From Cordilura impudica (Eukaryota; Arthropoda; Insecta; Diptera; Scathophagidae): a DNA stretch of 64,000 nt. The stretch covers positions 305,015,429 through 305,079,428 of the forward strand of contig OY821518.1 of assembly GCA_963682025.1 (NCBI GenBank), written 5' to 3'. This document shows, in pieces, positions 32,560-44,689 of the stretch (position 1 is its first letter; every line of letters begins with the position of its first letter). Under the pieces are notes generated by a model. The model saw nothing but the letters and a program-made list of their open reading frames with translations. It made no database searches and was not told the DNA's origin. A program made the translations under genes and the position numbers.

Positions 32560-34935
32560 AGTTATTTATTATTTATTATTATTATTAGGAGTATTTACAA
32601 TATTTTTAAATTTATCTGATAATGGTATGTATATTTTACCAATTATATATAGAACTCTAGCTATAGAACTCTATTTCTAACAAATTGTGTTATATTTCTT
32701 CTACATATATTAATATTTCTCTCATTTTTTACACTATTCGGTAGCATATTGTATAACTTTAGTCCCTTGAAGAAAAGCGATCGTCGCATAGCTGTTGTTG
32801 TGGTACTGGGAAGTCTGAAGTCATCTGCATTTCTCAAGTTGTATGGTTGTATTTCTCTCACATAATTAAGCTGATCTGTTAGGTATTCTGGTGCATTTCC
32901 AATTTTCATTTTCTGAACAAAGTTGATTGTGTTTACTTTCAACCTGTGTTGAATATTAAGCCATTTTAACGTGTCGAGCATTGTTTGTATTGGAGTGTAT
33001 CGATTACATTTCTGAAAATTTTGTAGTCTATTTGAATTGTTGTACAGCATGTATATAAAATTGTAGAGCCAAATTCAAAATGTGGTTTTATCATTACGTT
33101 ATATATGTTTATTGCAGTTATTAACGATATTTTATTTCTAACCCGTTTAAAAAATCCGATATTTTCCCGAGTTTCTTACATATATAATCAACGTGTTGTC
33201 TGCATTATAAGTCCTTATCGATCATAAAACCGAGGTATTTTATTTCATTTACCTTTTCTATTGGTTCATTATTTATTTTAAAGACTGAGTCGCTGTTCAT
33301 ATTTATTTCTAGCATTTTTGTTTTATTTTCATTTAGTTTTAGTCTGTTCATTTTTAGCCAATTATTTATTTTATTTATATCATGCATTACTTTATTCGTG
33401 CATTGTTCTTACGTGTCTGCTTCCGCATAAATTAATGTGTCATTTGCATACAAGATAATTTCGCAATTGCTTAAGATGTTTGGTAAGTCGTTCATGTATA
33501 TTATAAATAGTAGTGCTCCTAGAATGGAACCTTGGGGTACACCATACTCGTTGTAAATCTCATCTGATTTGACGCCATTAATCTTTGTTATTTGCTTTCT
33601 ATTTGTCAAATATGATTTAAGCCACCTTAATTCGTTTTCCCTGATACTGTACATGTAAAGTTTTTGAATTAATATTTCTCTGTCAATGGTCTCGAACACT
33701 CTTTTAAAATCCAGGAATATAGCCATAATTTTCTTTTCCTTGTCTATATAAGTCCACCTATTTATAACATAATTGACTGTGGTCTCGCACGAGTATTTTT
33801 TTCTAAATCCTGACTGATAGTTTGAAAAAAGTTTATTTACTTCCATGTATTTTTCGAGTTGTTCCTTTACCATCTTCTCAATAATTTTTTCACATGTTTT
33901 CAGCGTGTTTATAGGACGAAATTCATCGGATCTATTTGTTTTCGCAATTTTTTCTACTGGTGTTACCATTGAATATTTCCAACTATCAGGAAAAATCCCG
34001 CTTTCAAGCGATTTATTAATAATCTTAAGCATATATTTACCTACAATATTCCAATTATCCATAATTATTTTCTATCAGACTTTATTAAAATCCGGTTTGT
34101 TCTTCAGGTTCTTACATATTTTTTTAAGTTCTTGAATTGTTATTCCGCGGAATTTAAATCTATTATTTATCACAGGAATTTCATTTTTGTATTGCACATT
34201 TTCTATTGTGTCATTTGTGGACTTAATGCTATCGACAATAATAGTAATAGTTATAATAGTTAAATTGTGTGGCTATCTGATAGTTATCCTTATATTCTAT
34301 TTCATTAAACATCACAGTATCTATCACATTTTTATTTTTCTTAAGAATTAAATCTTTAATTTTATTCCACATTTCTTTCTGGTCCTTGGCATTATTTATT
34401 CTATTATTAACAAATTTGTTTTTCTCGGTTTCAATTTTATTTTTATATATATTTCTACTAAGTTTATAATTATTCCAGGCTATATCATTGTTCTCTACTA
34501 TAGCTCTTTGATATTTAAAAACTTTCTCTATTTTTAATGTCCTCAGTTCCGCATTGAACCAATTGTTCACTTTACTTTTTTCGATCACTGTTTTTTTGGT
34601 TGTAAATTTCTTTATTGGTTTCTCAATACAGTCGTCGAAATGACCCACTGTAGTATTTATGTCATCATTTTCATTATATCTAAGTATTTCACTGATCTCT
34701 CTGTTGTATGATTGTTTATTATATTTAAAAAACTCAATTTCCTTTTTATTTATTGGCTCCTTATTCTCGGATGGAATTTCAAAATTTATGTCAATTGCTT
34801 CATGATCTCCTATTTTATTCGCACTATTGTTTTTTGCTTATATGTTTTCATTATTAGTTATTATATAGTCTATTATAGTTTTTGTGTTTGGTGTTACTCT
34901 TGTATATTCATTTACTCTTGTATAATATGAATATG
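32560..34935 (-). mobile_element. 5'-truncated LINE (CR1/L2-like group) with TAA-rich 3' tail
   Basis: One minus-strand non-LTR element. From right to left: endonuclease C-terminus (TPNTKTIIDYIITN, then GDHEAIDINFEI after a stop) at about 34750-34900, linker region 34229-34648, reverse transcriptase 33409-34062, thumb and C-terminal region 32661-33387, 3' end with a (TAATAA)n-type tail at 32569-32590 instead of poly-A. The 5' break lies within the endonuclease, typical of incomplete reverse transcription. Clade assignment is from general motif wording only. Confidence 0.82.
32661..34648 (-). pseudogene. LINE ORF2 (linker, reverse transcriptase, C-terminal region), broken
   Basis: Segments in order: 34648-34229 (VNNWFNAELRTLKIEKVFKY; highly charged linker), 34062-33409 (RT: FRPINTLKTCEKIIEKMVKE, NYQSGFRKKYSCETTVNYVI, motif A AIFLDFKRVFETIDREIL, motif B YGVPQGSILGALLFIIYMND, motif C IILYANDTLIYA), 33387-33205 (INNWLKMNRLKLNENKTKML, IKYLGFMID) and 33050-32661 (RYTPIQTMLDTLKWLNIQHR, MLPNSVKNERNINICRRNIT). 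In motif C the YADD box reads YAND, so a catalytic Asp is replaced by Asn, and stops separate the segments. The enzyme is therefore dead, but the order of domains is complete from linker to end. Confidence 0.85.
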
Positions 34936-35371
34936 CTTTTTAATTTTTTTTTTTTTTTTTATATAAAAAGTTTTTATAATAAAAACAAAATATTTTCATT
35001 ATTTTTTGATTTTTATTTATTATTTATGTATGACGACATTTCAACCTAATATATTTCAACCTTGAATAACAACAACAGCTGACTTTAGCAATAATAGCGT
35101 ATATCACTTAGAAATTTATATACCACATTTCATAAATACATATATGTTTATATACTGGTTGAAAAAGAAAAACAATTAATTTTGGATTTAAATATCAAGA
35201 AGTAAAATGTTAAGTAACTGTAATGAAGGAGCATCCGTAATCAACTTTGATTATACAATTGGGTTCAAGACACCGGCTTAAGGTATAAAATATTCGCCAT
35301 TTAACACTATTAACACTATATATTGTTTTCACTCGTTACTAAATTTTTTTTGTTTGTTTTTAATTTTCGAA
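34936..35371. other. No feature recognised
   Basis: T-run at 34942-34958, then AT-rich DNA up to the piggyBac left end. GACACCGGCTTAAGGTATAA near 35269 weakly recalls a HINE-type end. Confidence 0.35.
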
Positions 35372-35932
35372 TTAACCCATTTTCGGCCGCTGGTCGATTT
35401 TTCGACCAGCAACTTTGAAGCGATGTAACTCAAACGTTAGATATGTTTTGTTTAAACCGTTGATGGATAAGACAATTGTGATCTTTTGTTAACGCATTGA
35501 TTTTAGCTTTTCGTAAAAAAATAAAAGTTTGCAGATTTTCGTGAAAGGAAGAAGAAAGGACTTTTTTGGACCAATTTTCAAAATTCAGTAAAAAGTCTTA
35601 AAACTAAAATTACTTATTTTATTTTTGCATGTTGAGGAAGCGAAAAAACCAAATAACAATAATTAATTGATATCCACAACAATATTGAAAGTTTTCTACT
35701 TCCCAGAAGGGCGTTATTTTTGGTGGTCGAAAAATCGACCACTGGCCAGAAGTCGTCAAGTAGATATTTAATTGAATTTGACATTTTGCTACTGTGAAAA
35801 ATTCTGCGACTTTTTTTTTTATTTTCGCTGTTGCTTTGTCATAATTGTTATTCTTTTCCGCAGAGCAGACGTGTGTGTGGCAAATAAAAGTGAGATAATT
35901 GCATTTTAGTGTGGTTTTATATAAAGAAAATG

Positions 35933-37992
35933 TCTTTGCGAAAAGTGTTAACCATGGTAGAAATCATGGCTGCTTTGAACGAGCCGTGTTCGGATGACGA
36001 GGAAGATCAAGCCATTATGAGTTCAAAAGATGTTGATGTCGTGTATATTTCACCTAAAGTAGACTATGTGACTGATGAAGAAGATATCGGCGATAATCAA
36101 ATTGCTCTAAATGATGGCAATGATGATTGTGCGAATGAAATTACCGGGGAAGTGGAGTTACAGTACGTTCGAGACAATGACTTAATATCTAATGATACTG
36201 AAGAGCCGCAACCATCAACATCGAAAGCCGCAAAAAACGTGGAAGACCTAAAAAAGCTGTTAATCCATCCTTATTCAAAGGAAAGGCAGATTTTGAAGTT
36301 TCTGATTGGCAGAAAATTGGGGATTTTACTTACACGAGAGCACCAATCAACGTGGAAGGTTTGAAAAACGAAGAAATTTGCGCAAAAATTTTTAAGTGAA
36401 AAAATTTTTTAATATCATTTAGGCCCGGTTGTTCAATAGACACACAAACCGGATTTCTAGCGAATAAATTTGTAAAATTTGTATTGAATTTTACAGAATT
36501 TAAAAAATTTATTCGATAGATAGCTTATTCATGAGTTGTTTGACTACTGAACAACCGGGCCTTAGTCGTTTTAGAGTCTTAATTTTGAGTTTTTGACTTT
36601 GTGGAGGTGGTATGTCACCGTATGACATATTTTCATTGTATTTCGATGGAACATTGATCGAGGATATTACTCACTTCACGAATTTATATGCCACTCAAAA
36701 TAATGCAACCATTGATGTGACACCAAATGAAATGCGGCGCTTCATTGGTATATTGTACCTATCAGGGTATCACACGCTGCCACACATCGATAATTATTGG
36801 TCAGTTCAGCAGGACATGGGAGTACCTATGGTGAAGCAAACGATGAGCCGAAATCGATTCAAAGTCATAAAAAGATTTCTCCACCTCTCGGATAACAACA
36901 ATCTGAGCGTAGCAGATCGCTTTGCGAAAGTCCGACCGATTATTGATGCTCTCAATGAAAAATTTATGCAGTTCGGAGTTTTCAGCCACATCTTATCTAT
37001 AGATGAACAGATGATACCCTATTTTGGAAGACACTCGTGCAAGATGTTTATTCGCGGAAAACCGATTCGGTTCGGATTCAAATCATGTTGCTTGTGCTCA
37101 GAGTAACGATATATATTCCTTTCCATACCATACGGTGGCTCGGCAACTCCCCATGATAAAAATATCGGTCTTGGCGCACAAACGGTTTTGAATTTGCTTG
37201 AAAATGTATCTGATCCCGATTGTCATATTATTTTCTTTGACAATTTTTCCCTCCTATCATCTTATGTGTCTACTGAATGAACGCCGTTTCTTTGCAACTG
37301 GCACAATACGTGAAAACAGAATGGCGAAAATTCCATTAGAAAATTTAAAAAAGGCTGAACGTGGCGAATTTGACTAATTATTCGATGCTAAGCAAGAAAT
37401 ATTGGTCATCCGTTGGAATGACAATGCAATTGTGAATGTCATTACTAATAATTCTACAGTCGAGCCATTGTTCAATGCTCGAAGATATTGTCGTACACAA
37501 AGGAAAACAGTTGAGATTCCCCAACCTAAAGTGATTCGTGAATATAACCAAGGTATGGGAGGCGTTGAACTTCACGACAACGCAGTGGCCAAATATCGAA
37601 TATGAATACGAGGAAAGTAGTGGTGGTGGCCACTATGGACTAACGCTCTCGGCAATGCAATGGTCAATGCTTTGAAGATGCATTGCATGTTGGCAAAGCA
37701 TGAAAACACAAAGCCACTTACTCAATTAGAGTTTCGTTCTGCTGTTACTACCAAGCTACTGACTTCCAATATGATGAACGTAGACATGGAAGATAACGCT
37801 GCTGATGTTGATAAAAAAGAATGCCCTCCTGGTTTCCCACGGATCGACGAAAAAAACCAGATTGTGGTAAAAAGCCTTCAAAACAAATATTGTCGCTGCA
37901 AAGTGTGCAAAAAACATACAATTTTTACATGCAAAAAATGTAATGTTTTCTTGCACACCAAATGTTTTGATGAATACCACCAAACTATCTAA
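35933..37992 (+). pseudogene. piggyBac transposase pseudogene, nearly full span
   Basis: A likely start is MSLRKVLTMVEIM (35930-35933 region) with an acidic N-terminus (CSDDEEDQ, VTDEEDIGD, TEEPQPSTSK). A frameshift near 36280 leads to ADFEVSDWQKIGDF and TYTRAPINVEG. A 140-bp MITE follows. The core resumes at 36612 (MSPYDIFSLYFDGTLIEDI, EMRRFIGILYLSGYHTLP, NRFKVIKRFLHLSDN) with the first catalytic Asp in HILSIDEQMIPYFG. A stop comes at 37105. The second Asp is in HIIFFDNFS, then LNERRFFATGTIRENRMAK after a frameshift. There is a stop at 37375, then NQGMGGVELHDN, where the third catalytic Asp of the GGVDxxD motif is Glu. A stop at 37603 is followed by the end region with a cysteine-rich domain (YCRCKVCKK, FTCKKCNVFLHTKCF). 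At least four lesions; not functional. Confidence 0.9.
36422..36561. mobile_element. PIF/Harbinger-like MITE nested in piggyBac element 2
   Basis: 140 bp with TTA on each side (36419-36421, 36562-36564). Terminal inverted repeats GGCCCGGTTGTTCAATAG and, reversed, GGCCCGGTTGTTCAGTAG (one mismatch in 18). It interrupts the transposase between the N-terminal domain and the core. Similar terminus type to the MITE at 20792-20937, but the inner sequence differs, so it is a separate family. Confidence 0.9.
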
Positions 37993-38290
37993 CCTTTTTT
38001 GCGTTAATTATTCATATCTTATCAATAAATAACATTTTTGATACAACTAAAAACGAATAAATTGAATTAAAGCTAAATATACGTAAAAAAACGCATTTCT
38101 TTATTTATATATGTAAATGTTGACTTCTGGCCAATGGTCGATTTTCCGACCACTTCATATCTAGAGAACAACAATTAAAAAAAAAAAAATTTTTTTAATT
38201 TTTCTAAATTGAGTATTTAAAAGTAAGTAAGTATTTAAAAGCAATTCAAAAAATTCCTGCGATTTCTGGTAGCGGCCGATAATGGGTTAA

Positions 38291-38796
38291 TAGTAATACT
38301 ACACTAAATAATTTAAAATAATTTTTTAACTGATTTTTTTCTGTTCAGTCACTGTTTTCTAGAGTAAAGGTAAAATAAAATGTTTGTAATATTTGTAAGT
38401 AATTTCAGCAAAAAATCTTTTAGGTAACCTTTTTCTATTAAACGTAAATAACAGAATCCAAAAAATCTGATTAATATCACGAATTTTGTAAACCATTTTA
38501 TGTGCTTTCCTTTCTTTGTTAGATTCGGTCTAAAGGGATTTTTTTATTTCGTTTTGATTGCCTATGACACTAAAGTCATTTTATTAAAAGCAACATTTGT
38601 ACAAATTGATTTCAAGATTAGATCAATTTATTTAACGCACTCTTTTTCTTCTTTTCGGACCATTCGGTTTTCTTTTTGTTGTGTGTCAATAATGAGAGGA
38701 AGTATTATTCCCATTAACTAGAGTACATTTGAAGTTTTCAAGAGACTTTTTTTTGGGTCACAGTCAAGCCACATTTTTTATAAATTCATTTGATCC
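38291..38796. other. No feature recognised
   Basis: AT-rich spacer between two piggyBac-type elements; the 73-codon ORF at 38500-38721 has no recognisable domain. Confidence 0.4.
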
Positions 38797-39639
38797 TTAA
38801 CCCTTTCACGACCAATGGGACATATATGTCCCATTTTTATTTTTTCTTATATTTCCACATTTTCCAACCGATTTTTTATAAAGCTGACTTAAATCGACAG
38901 AGTATAGTTTTAGCTCTCATACCATATCAAAAAAGTTGGCACATGTATTCTCAGGACCTAAGACGGTAACCCCAAAATTTGAAAATTGTGTTTTTTACCA
39001 TATTTGGATGTCATTAATTCGGACGTTATTAAACCAAAAACATTTAAAATTTGTACCAGTATTTATGGTTTTCAGAAACACAAAAATATGTGGAATCTGT
39101 TTATTATTCAGTAAAATTCAGTACTTGAGATATATGTCTAACTGGTCGTCAATGGTAAAAAAATGTTTTATAGTTTTATTAAAATAAAAAAATTCACAAT
39201 ATGAAATATTAAATCAACAATTAATTAAACTATAAATAAAAAGACTTGAAAAAAAGGTTAATTCCAAACAGCTCAAAAAAAACAAAATCAATTATGATAA
39301 TCTTGGAAGCAATTACAATTTATTGTGAAACAAAAGTAGTAATCGATCCTCTGTGATCTATATTTAAAAATTTACAACAAATACAAAACCAAAGCTACAG
39401 TTATTTATGTAAAAATAAAAACAAAAATCACTGACTTGCTTTGAGCGGAGTAAATTAGTTGCTAATTTTGACCGTTGACGACCAATGGGATATATATGGC
39501 CCATGGATATTTTCCTTGAAGGAATTTAAAAAAATATTTTTGACGACACTTTTGTATAGAAATGTTGGGTCGTTAAGTACGAATCTACAAAAAAAACAAA
39601 AATTTTCCAGCAGTTTAGGTTCGGTCGTGAAAGGGTTAA
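38797..39639. mobile_element. piggyBac-type MITE (843 bp), third terminus type
   Basis: TTAA at both ends (38797-38800 and 39636-39639). Termini are CCCTTTCACGACC on the left and, reversed, CCCTTTCACGACC on the right. A perfect 22-base palindrome (centre GGGACATATATGTCCC) lies at 38814-38835. A near copy with GACGACCAATGGGATATATA and TGGCCCAT is at 39476-39505, so the subterminal repeat is present near both ends. No transposase sequence recognised. Confidence 0.88.
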
Positions 39640-41861
39640 AAGTTATGTTCCACGAAGAATAAATATTTTAAATATTGACAGAAAGAATCATAAAAAATAT
39701 TCTTGTAATTTATTTATTTTTCTTTCTTATGGATTTCACAATCAAAGCCAATCCAAATAATTAATGATTTTAACTGAATAAGTTTTTTCGTGCCAAACAA
39801 TATGTATAATTTATTTCATTTCAACTCATTCCTTTTATGTCCTTCCACAATCATCATCATTAATGGTTTTTCGACCATTTCCAATTGTAATTTCTTTCAA
39901 TACCAGTACTCCAAATGCCAAGCCATGCCATTTTAAATCACGCTCCATTTGAAATGGGTCCATTATTGCTGTTTTCTTTTTTTTTTTTGTTTGACAGAAT
40001 AAAAACTTTTTATTTTCAGTAGAACTTAAATGCAAATATAAATATTTCAACAGGATAGTGACCAATTTATACGAAAAGTATGAGTACAACTTATACTTTG
40101 TTTATAGTTGCTTGTTTTTGGTTGAGTGTTTATTTATGTACATTAGAAACTACTAAAAAGGGACTCTTTTAAAAGTGTACATTTCACAATTAATTAATAA
40201 TTTTTTCTTGATGAGTGTGTGTATGTATAATTATATTTTGATTATAGAAAAGGGAAAAAATATGTTTAATTGGTAACGAAATTATGAAAAAAGATATACA
40301 TATATATATATATGTTTGAAAAAAAAATAAAAAAGGAAAGAAATTCCAAGGTTGAGTGTATTAGTCCAGTACAGTAAAACCACAAAAGGATTTGGCGTTC
40401 TCAGACCAAACTTTTTGTATGACCTTTTATATTTTTCCCTTATCTTGATGTTTGTATGCTTCGCTTTTCAGCTCTAACTCAAGAACCATTGTCTATTTCT
40501 CATTTCATTATGCAACAAATGGTTTCAGCCAAACAAGCCAGACTAATTTTATCGAAAGAAATCTTTAAAAAATTTTATTTTTCCCCTTTTTTAAATACAT
40601 TTTTTTAAATAACATAGTTGAGTAGAACAGATGTATATGTGTGAGTGATATTCTTAATATTAAATAAAACATATATCATTAATCTTTGTTATATTTTTTT
40701 TACATGAATATACGAATAAAAAATATTTATTTAAGCCATAGCTACAATTTTTCTCAGGATTGGAATGAGAAATCTTCAGTAATACCAATACGAGTATTAA
40801 TTAATTTTTTATTCACATATTTTGGGATATAATTTAAAAATTTTTCGATTTTTCCAAATTTCCCAATTTCGGAGAATGGAAAATCGCAAATTTTAAACAT
40901 TCTTAAAACTTTAAAATGTTCTTCGTGAGATTAAAGAAGCAAATGTTGATTATTTTATACAATAATTCCTACTCTGTGAAGTAGTGGTATAAAATGGTTT
41001 AATTTGGTCTTTGCTTTCTTCGTTATTTCAAAACTGTTTTTCAGAACGAAATTTTGGAAAAAAAAAACCAAAGAATGCTTAATCTATTTTTAAAATAAAG
41101 ACTTTGATGATGAATAAATAAACTCGACATAAACCTTTACAGGCAAGAAATAAAAATAAAGTCTTCTTTTTATTGAAATGCTGAAAATTGCATTCCATTA
41201 TCAATCATGTCATTTGAGTTCACAAGAATTAGTGTGGAAACAAAGTGTGTGCTTCAAAAGCATTCTCATTTACAAATTTCAATGAAATTGCGTTGTTCAC
41301 ACAACTTACATGCCAAGGCAGTAGAATACAAGGAAGGCAAATATGAATAGAAACAACAATATGTAGCAGTAGTAGAAAAATATATCGCAAGGTTTGGCGC
41401 AGACAGTCGAAAACTGGCAATTTAATATTGAGCTTTTGACAATCATCATACATTTCAAGCATGCTTCTGTTCCTTTTAATTTTCCATTACATTGAGTGTA
41501 TTTGTCAGTGTAAGGTCCGTTGGTATATTCTCATATGTGTGTAAGATAAATGTGCTATACACACTTTTTTATGTTAATACATATGAAATCTGTTGTCCCT
41601 GTTCATATACGAAAAGCTTTTACGTTGCCTAACATTTAATAGTATTTATCTAGAATATAAAGGCAGGTATGTATATGTATATTATAGACGAAAATTGGCA
41701 GATATAAACAAATATTTTATGTTATTTATTCATGCAGAATAAGTAAATAATTAACAATTTTGATTTCTGTTACATACAGCTGCCTTAGAAAAAGCTTGGA
41801 TCTGGAAATAATCATTACGTTTTATAATTTTGATATATTTAATATCCCTCCCATTTGTTTA
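39640..41861. other. No gene; holds a partial family-E repeat
   Basis: AT-rich. 40400-40545 matches the ends of the inverted-repeat element at 2040-2630 (ACCAAACTTTTTGTATGACC, TTATCTTGATGTTTG, CTCAAGAACCATTG), and 40725-40780 matches its TTGTAGCTAAGGCTTGAATA block in reverse. ORFs at 39835-40089 and 41229-41462 show no recognisable domain. Confidence 0.45.
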
Positions 41862-42511
41862 GGGCGCGCAGTGGTCAATTTCGCGAGATAGCGGTCAAAA
41901 CTCTATAACTTTTGACCGGATTGGCATTTTGCTACGCAATTTATTTTGTTCAATAGGAGGGACTTTAAGCTTCAATTTGCGTGTTCAAACGTAAAAATCG
42001 ACTGATAGGAACGTAAGTAATTTGCAGTTAAAAATGCATTTTAATTTTCTGTTGAGTTTCCATGAATATTGAATATTTTGACATTTTAAATAGGTATTTT
42101 TTTATAATTTCTTATTTTCTTCAATCGTATTTTACCACCAATATTTATTTATTATTCCTAAACTTAATTTTGGTCAGAAAATGCCAACATTTGGCCCCTG
42201 ACATTTATTTAGTCTCAATATTCACAGGGGCCAAAGGTTGGTTTTTTTGGAAGAAAGCTAATTCTTGTGAGGATTAAACTGAAAAATAACACTGAAATTC
42301 CCAACAATATCAATACCATTTGGATATATTATATACAGAACACAACATCGATAAAATTTTAAGTAAACTTTTACTATTGATTTAAAGTGCACATATATTT
42401 TATTTAAATGTATTAATAAAAATTTATACTAAAATTAGAAACAAATTATAATCTTTAAACTAGTATTAATTAAACAATATTAGTAAAAATTTCTTCCAAA
42501 TAGCTTTGATT

Positions 42512-44478
42512 TTAATTTTGCAGTAGTTGTTTAGCTTCTTCATCTAACTCTAATGAGGTTGATTTCCATTTTTGTCGAATACTGGACATGCATAAGTCTG
42601 ATGTGCACAACAAAATATTAATAAGATCTTCATTAGTACAATATCTGGAAATTTTTCTTGTATTGTGCTCGCGAAAGAATCTGTAGTCTTTGTTCCTTTT
42701 TTCTTGGGCTTCTTCTGAGAGATCTCCAATTCGAGGCATATTGTGCTGAATTATTTGTTCCCCATGGAACAAAATTTTGTGAACTGTGGTTGGCATATGT
42801 CTCCAAGAATATTTTTGGTTATAAAGGGTTGCTGTCTCATTAGCATACTGACCAAATTTTTTTGCATCTATCTTTTTGCTACATGCTATAACTTGTAATA
42901 TGATTTGGAATCGTCGTATTAAATCATAATCTACTCCAGTTATAGAAGCTGCAGTTTCTGGATCGGAAAAAAATCTCCTTGCTGTGTTTCCATCATTAGA
43001 ATTTCCTTCTCCTTGCTTTGGCAAGGTATTTTTCTTGAATATCTTTTTTTTTTGCTTTCTTTTTTCCAAATTTTCTTTGTTGTTTCTCACTGTTTCGCCT
43101 AACGGGCCAAATTCCAAATCGTATCCCAATTTAAGAATATGCTCCATAAAACGAATTCTAGCATGAAGAGGTGACATTCCAAATTCATATGCTTCATTAA
43201 AACTATCGTCTTGTGTTGGTGGTTGGCTCAATTGGCTTGATGTTTTTTGGCATATGGTGCAGCTTGACGATGGCTTTGTTTTGGTTAAAGCTTGTGCAAC
43301 TTTTCCATCAATCATTATGAGATACATTTTAAAATTTACTTCAATGTCTTGGTCATCAAATTTAAATGTTACTGGTTGAAGTTCTTTAATTTGATCATTT
43401 ATTTTTCGAACTTCTTCATCTATGACATCTTGAGTCTCCTTTTTGTAAGCAAACTTTATTGGTCTACAAAATTTTGTTGACGAGGGAATTTCATTCTTCC
43501 ATACATCTATCTCTGCAGCTCTACTAGTTGACGGCTCTGAACCAATATAAATTTTTGTTAAACGTAATGGAATGAAAGAAATCATGAATAAATTGGCATC
43601 TGATGAATTTTCCGCATTACATTGTTTGTATTGTTTCTGGCCAGAGGACCCGTCAAATCCCCATTTAGAAATTAAAGTCATGCTGCAATTTTTAAACTTC
43701 TTTAAATAGTCAGCATCAAATGTCTTTAATAATCGTTCTGCAGTGTGTTCAAGAAGATCCTGAAATTTTATTTCTGCTGAACTTGAAGTTACACTAATAG
43801 CAGTTGGTGCAGGTAAGCAATCTTTTTTGGCAGAAACTATATCTCAATATAATGGAAAAATTCCACAATTTTTTCATTGGTTCGCTTCCGCAATTCTGTA
43901 TATTGGTTTTTAGTCATTTTCAAATCCAAAAATAGTGCAAATGCTTCTTCTGGAGTAAATTTATTTTCTTCAGTTGGTGTCGGCATACTTTCTAAAATCC
44001 TTTTTGTGCGTCTGGGGCTTGCTTCCACTATTTTTTCAATGATAGCAATTTTACCCTTTTTAGTTTTCGATGGTTGAATTTGATGCAGAAATGAATCCTT
44101 TATGATGCTACAAGAAACTTCTTCATTGATATGTTTAAGCTTGCGTCTTCGTGATCTTTCACTACAATTATCAATTGGCTTTGCTAGTCGACCACCTTTT
44201 CCAGTTTCCGTGGTAGTTACTGATGGCTTTTTAAAAATAAGTTTATTTCTTAGCCATTCTTGGTTGCGTGAGTAAAACAATTTCTTGTTTCTGGAACATT
44301 GATTGTACTGTTTTCTTAAAGTATTTAAAAAGTTTTTTATTTTTAAGTTATGCATTTTAATTTCTTGTTTGTCGCATATTTTGAAGAATGGATTATTCAT
44401 TATATGTAAAATAATGTCGTTTTCATCTTTCCGTTCAAAATATATATCAGATAGAACACTATAACTGAATTTAGCCAT
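42512..44478 (-). pseudogene. Transib/RAG1-like transposase, one frameshift
   Basis: Two minus-strand frames, 44478-43837 (213 aa) and 43681-42512 (389 aa), are parts of one protein. Between them the second frame stays open upstream of its first Met (SAKKDCLPAPTAIS, then EIKFQDLLEHTAERLLKTFD), so a single frameshift near 43838-43845 separates them. In the 389-aa part: SKWGFDGSSGQ (Asp10, first catalytic residue), LIMIDGKVAQAL (Asp125, second), zinc-type CTIC (141-144), HKILFH (His301, His306; RAG1 HKTLAH) and IGDLSEEAQEKRNK (Glu327 aligned with RAG1 IGAWASEGNESGNK). The triad and zinc ligands are therefore kept. The N-terminal part is Lys-rich and probably DNA-binding. The alignment with RAG1 is from memory of that protein. 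Confidence 0.88.
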
Positions 44479-44689
44479 TGTTTAAACAATAATGAAGAAA
44501 AAAAATGAATGCATGGATTAATATACTATTGCTCGAAGTTTCAACATGATCTTTTTTACCTCTTTGAAACATAATATAACAGGTAGTTGGTTTTACCAGT
44601 TATTTCCATTGGTTTTAAATTTATTTGCAATTTTCACGTATTTAAGTTGTGTAATATTAGATGGCAATAAAATCTTTTTTACCTTTTCC

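Larger units (their letters stand above)
35372..38290 (+). mobile_element. piggyBac element 2, full length but mutated (2.9 kb)
   Basis: TTAA at both ends (35372-35375 and 38287-38290). Terminal repeats CCCATTTTCGGCCGCT (35376) and, reversed, CCCATTATCGGCCGCT (one mismatch). Subterminal hairpins of the form YGGTCGA-N4-TCGACCR occur at 35390-35409, 35723-35742 and, with one change, 38135-38152. A block CTGGCCAGAAGTC (35742) is repeated inverted near the other end (38123). It encodes a decayed transposase in plus orientation and carries a nested MITE. This lineage differs from piggyBac element 1 by its termini. Confidence 0.93.
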
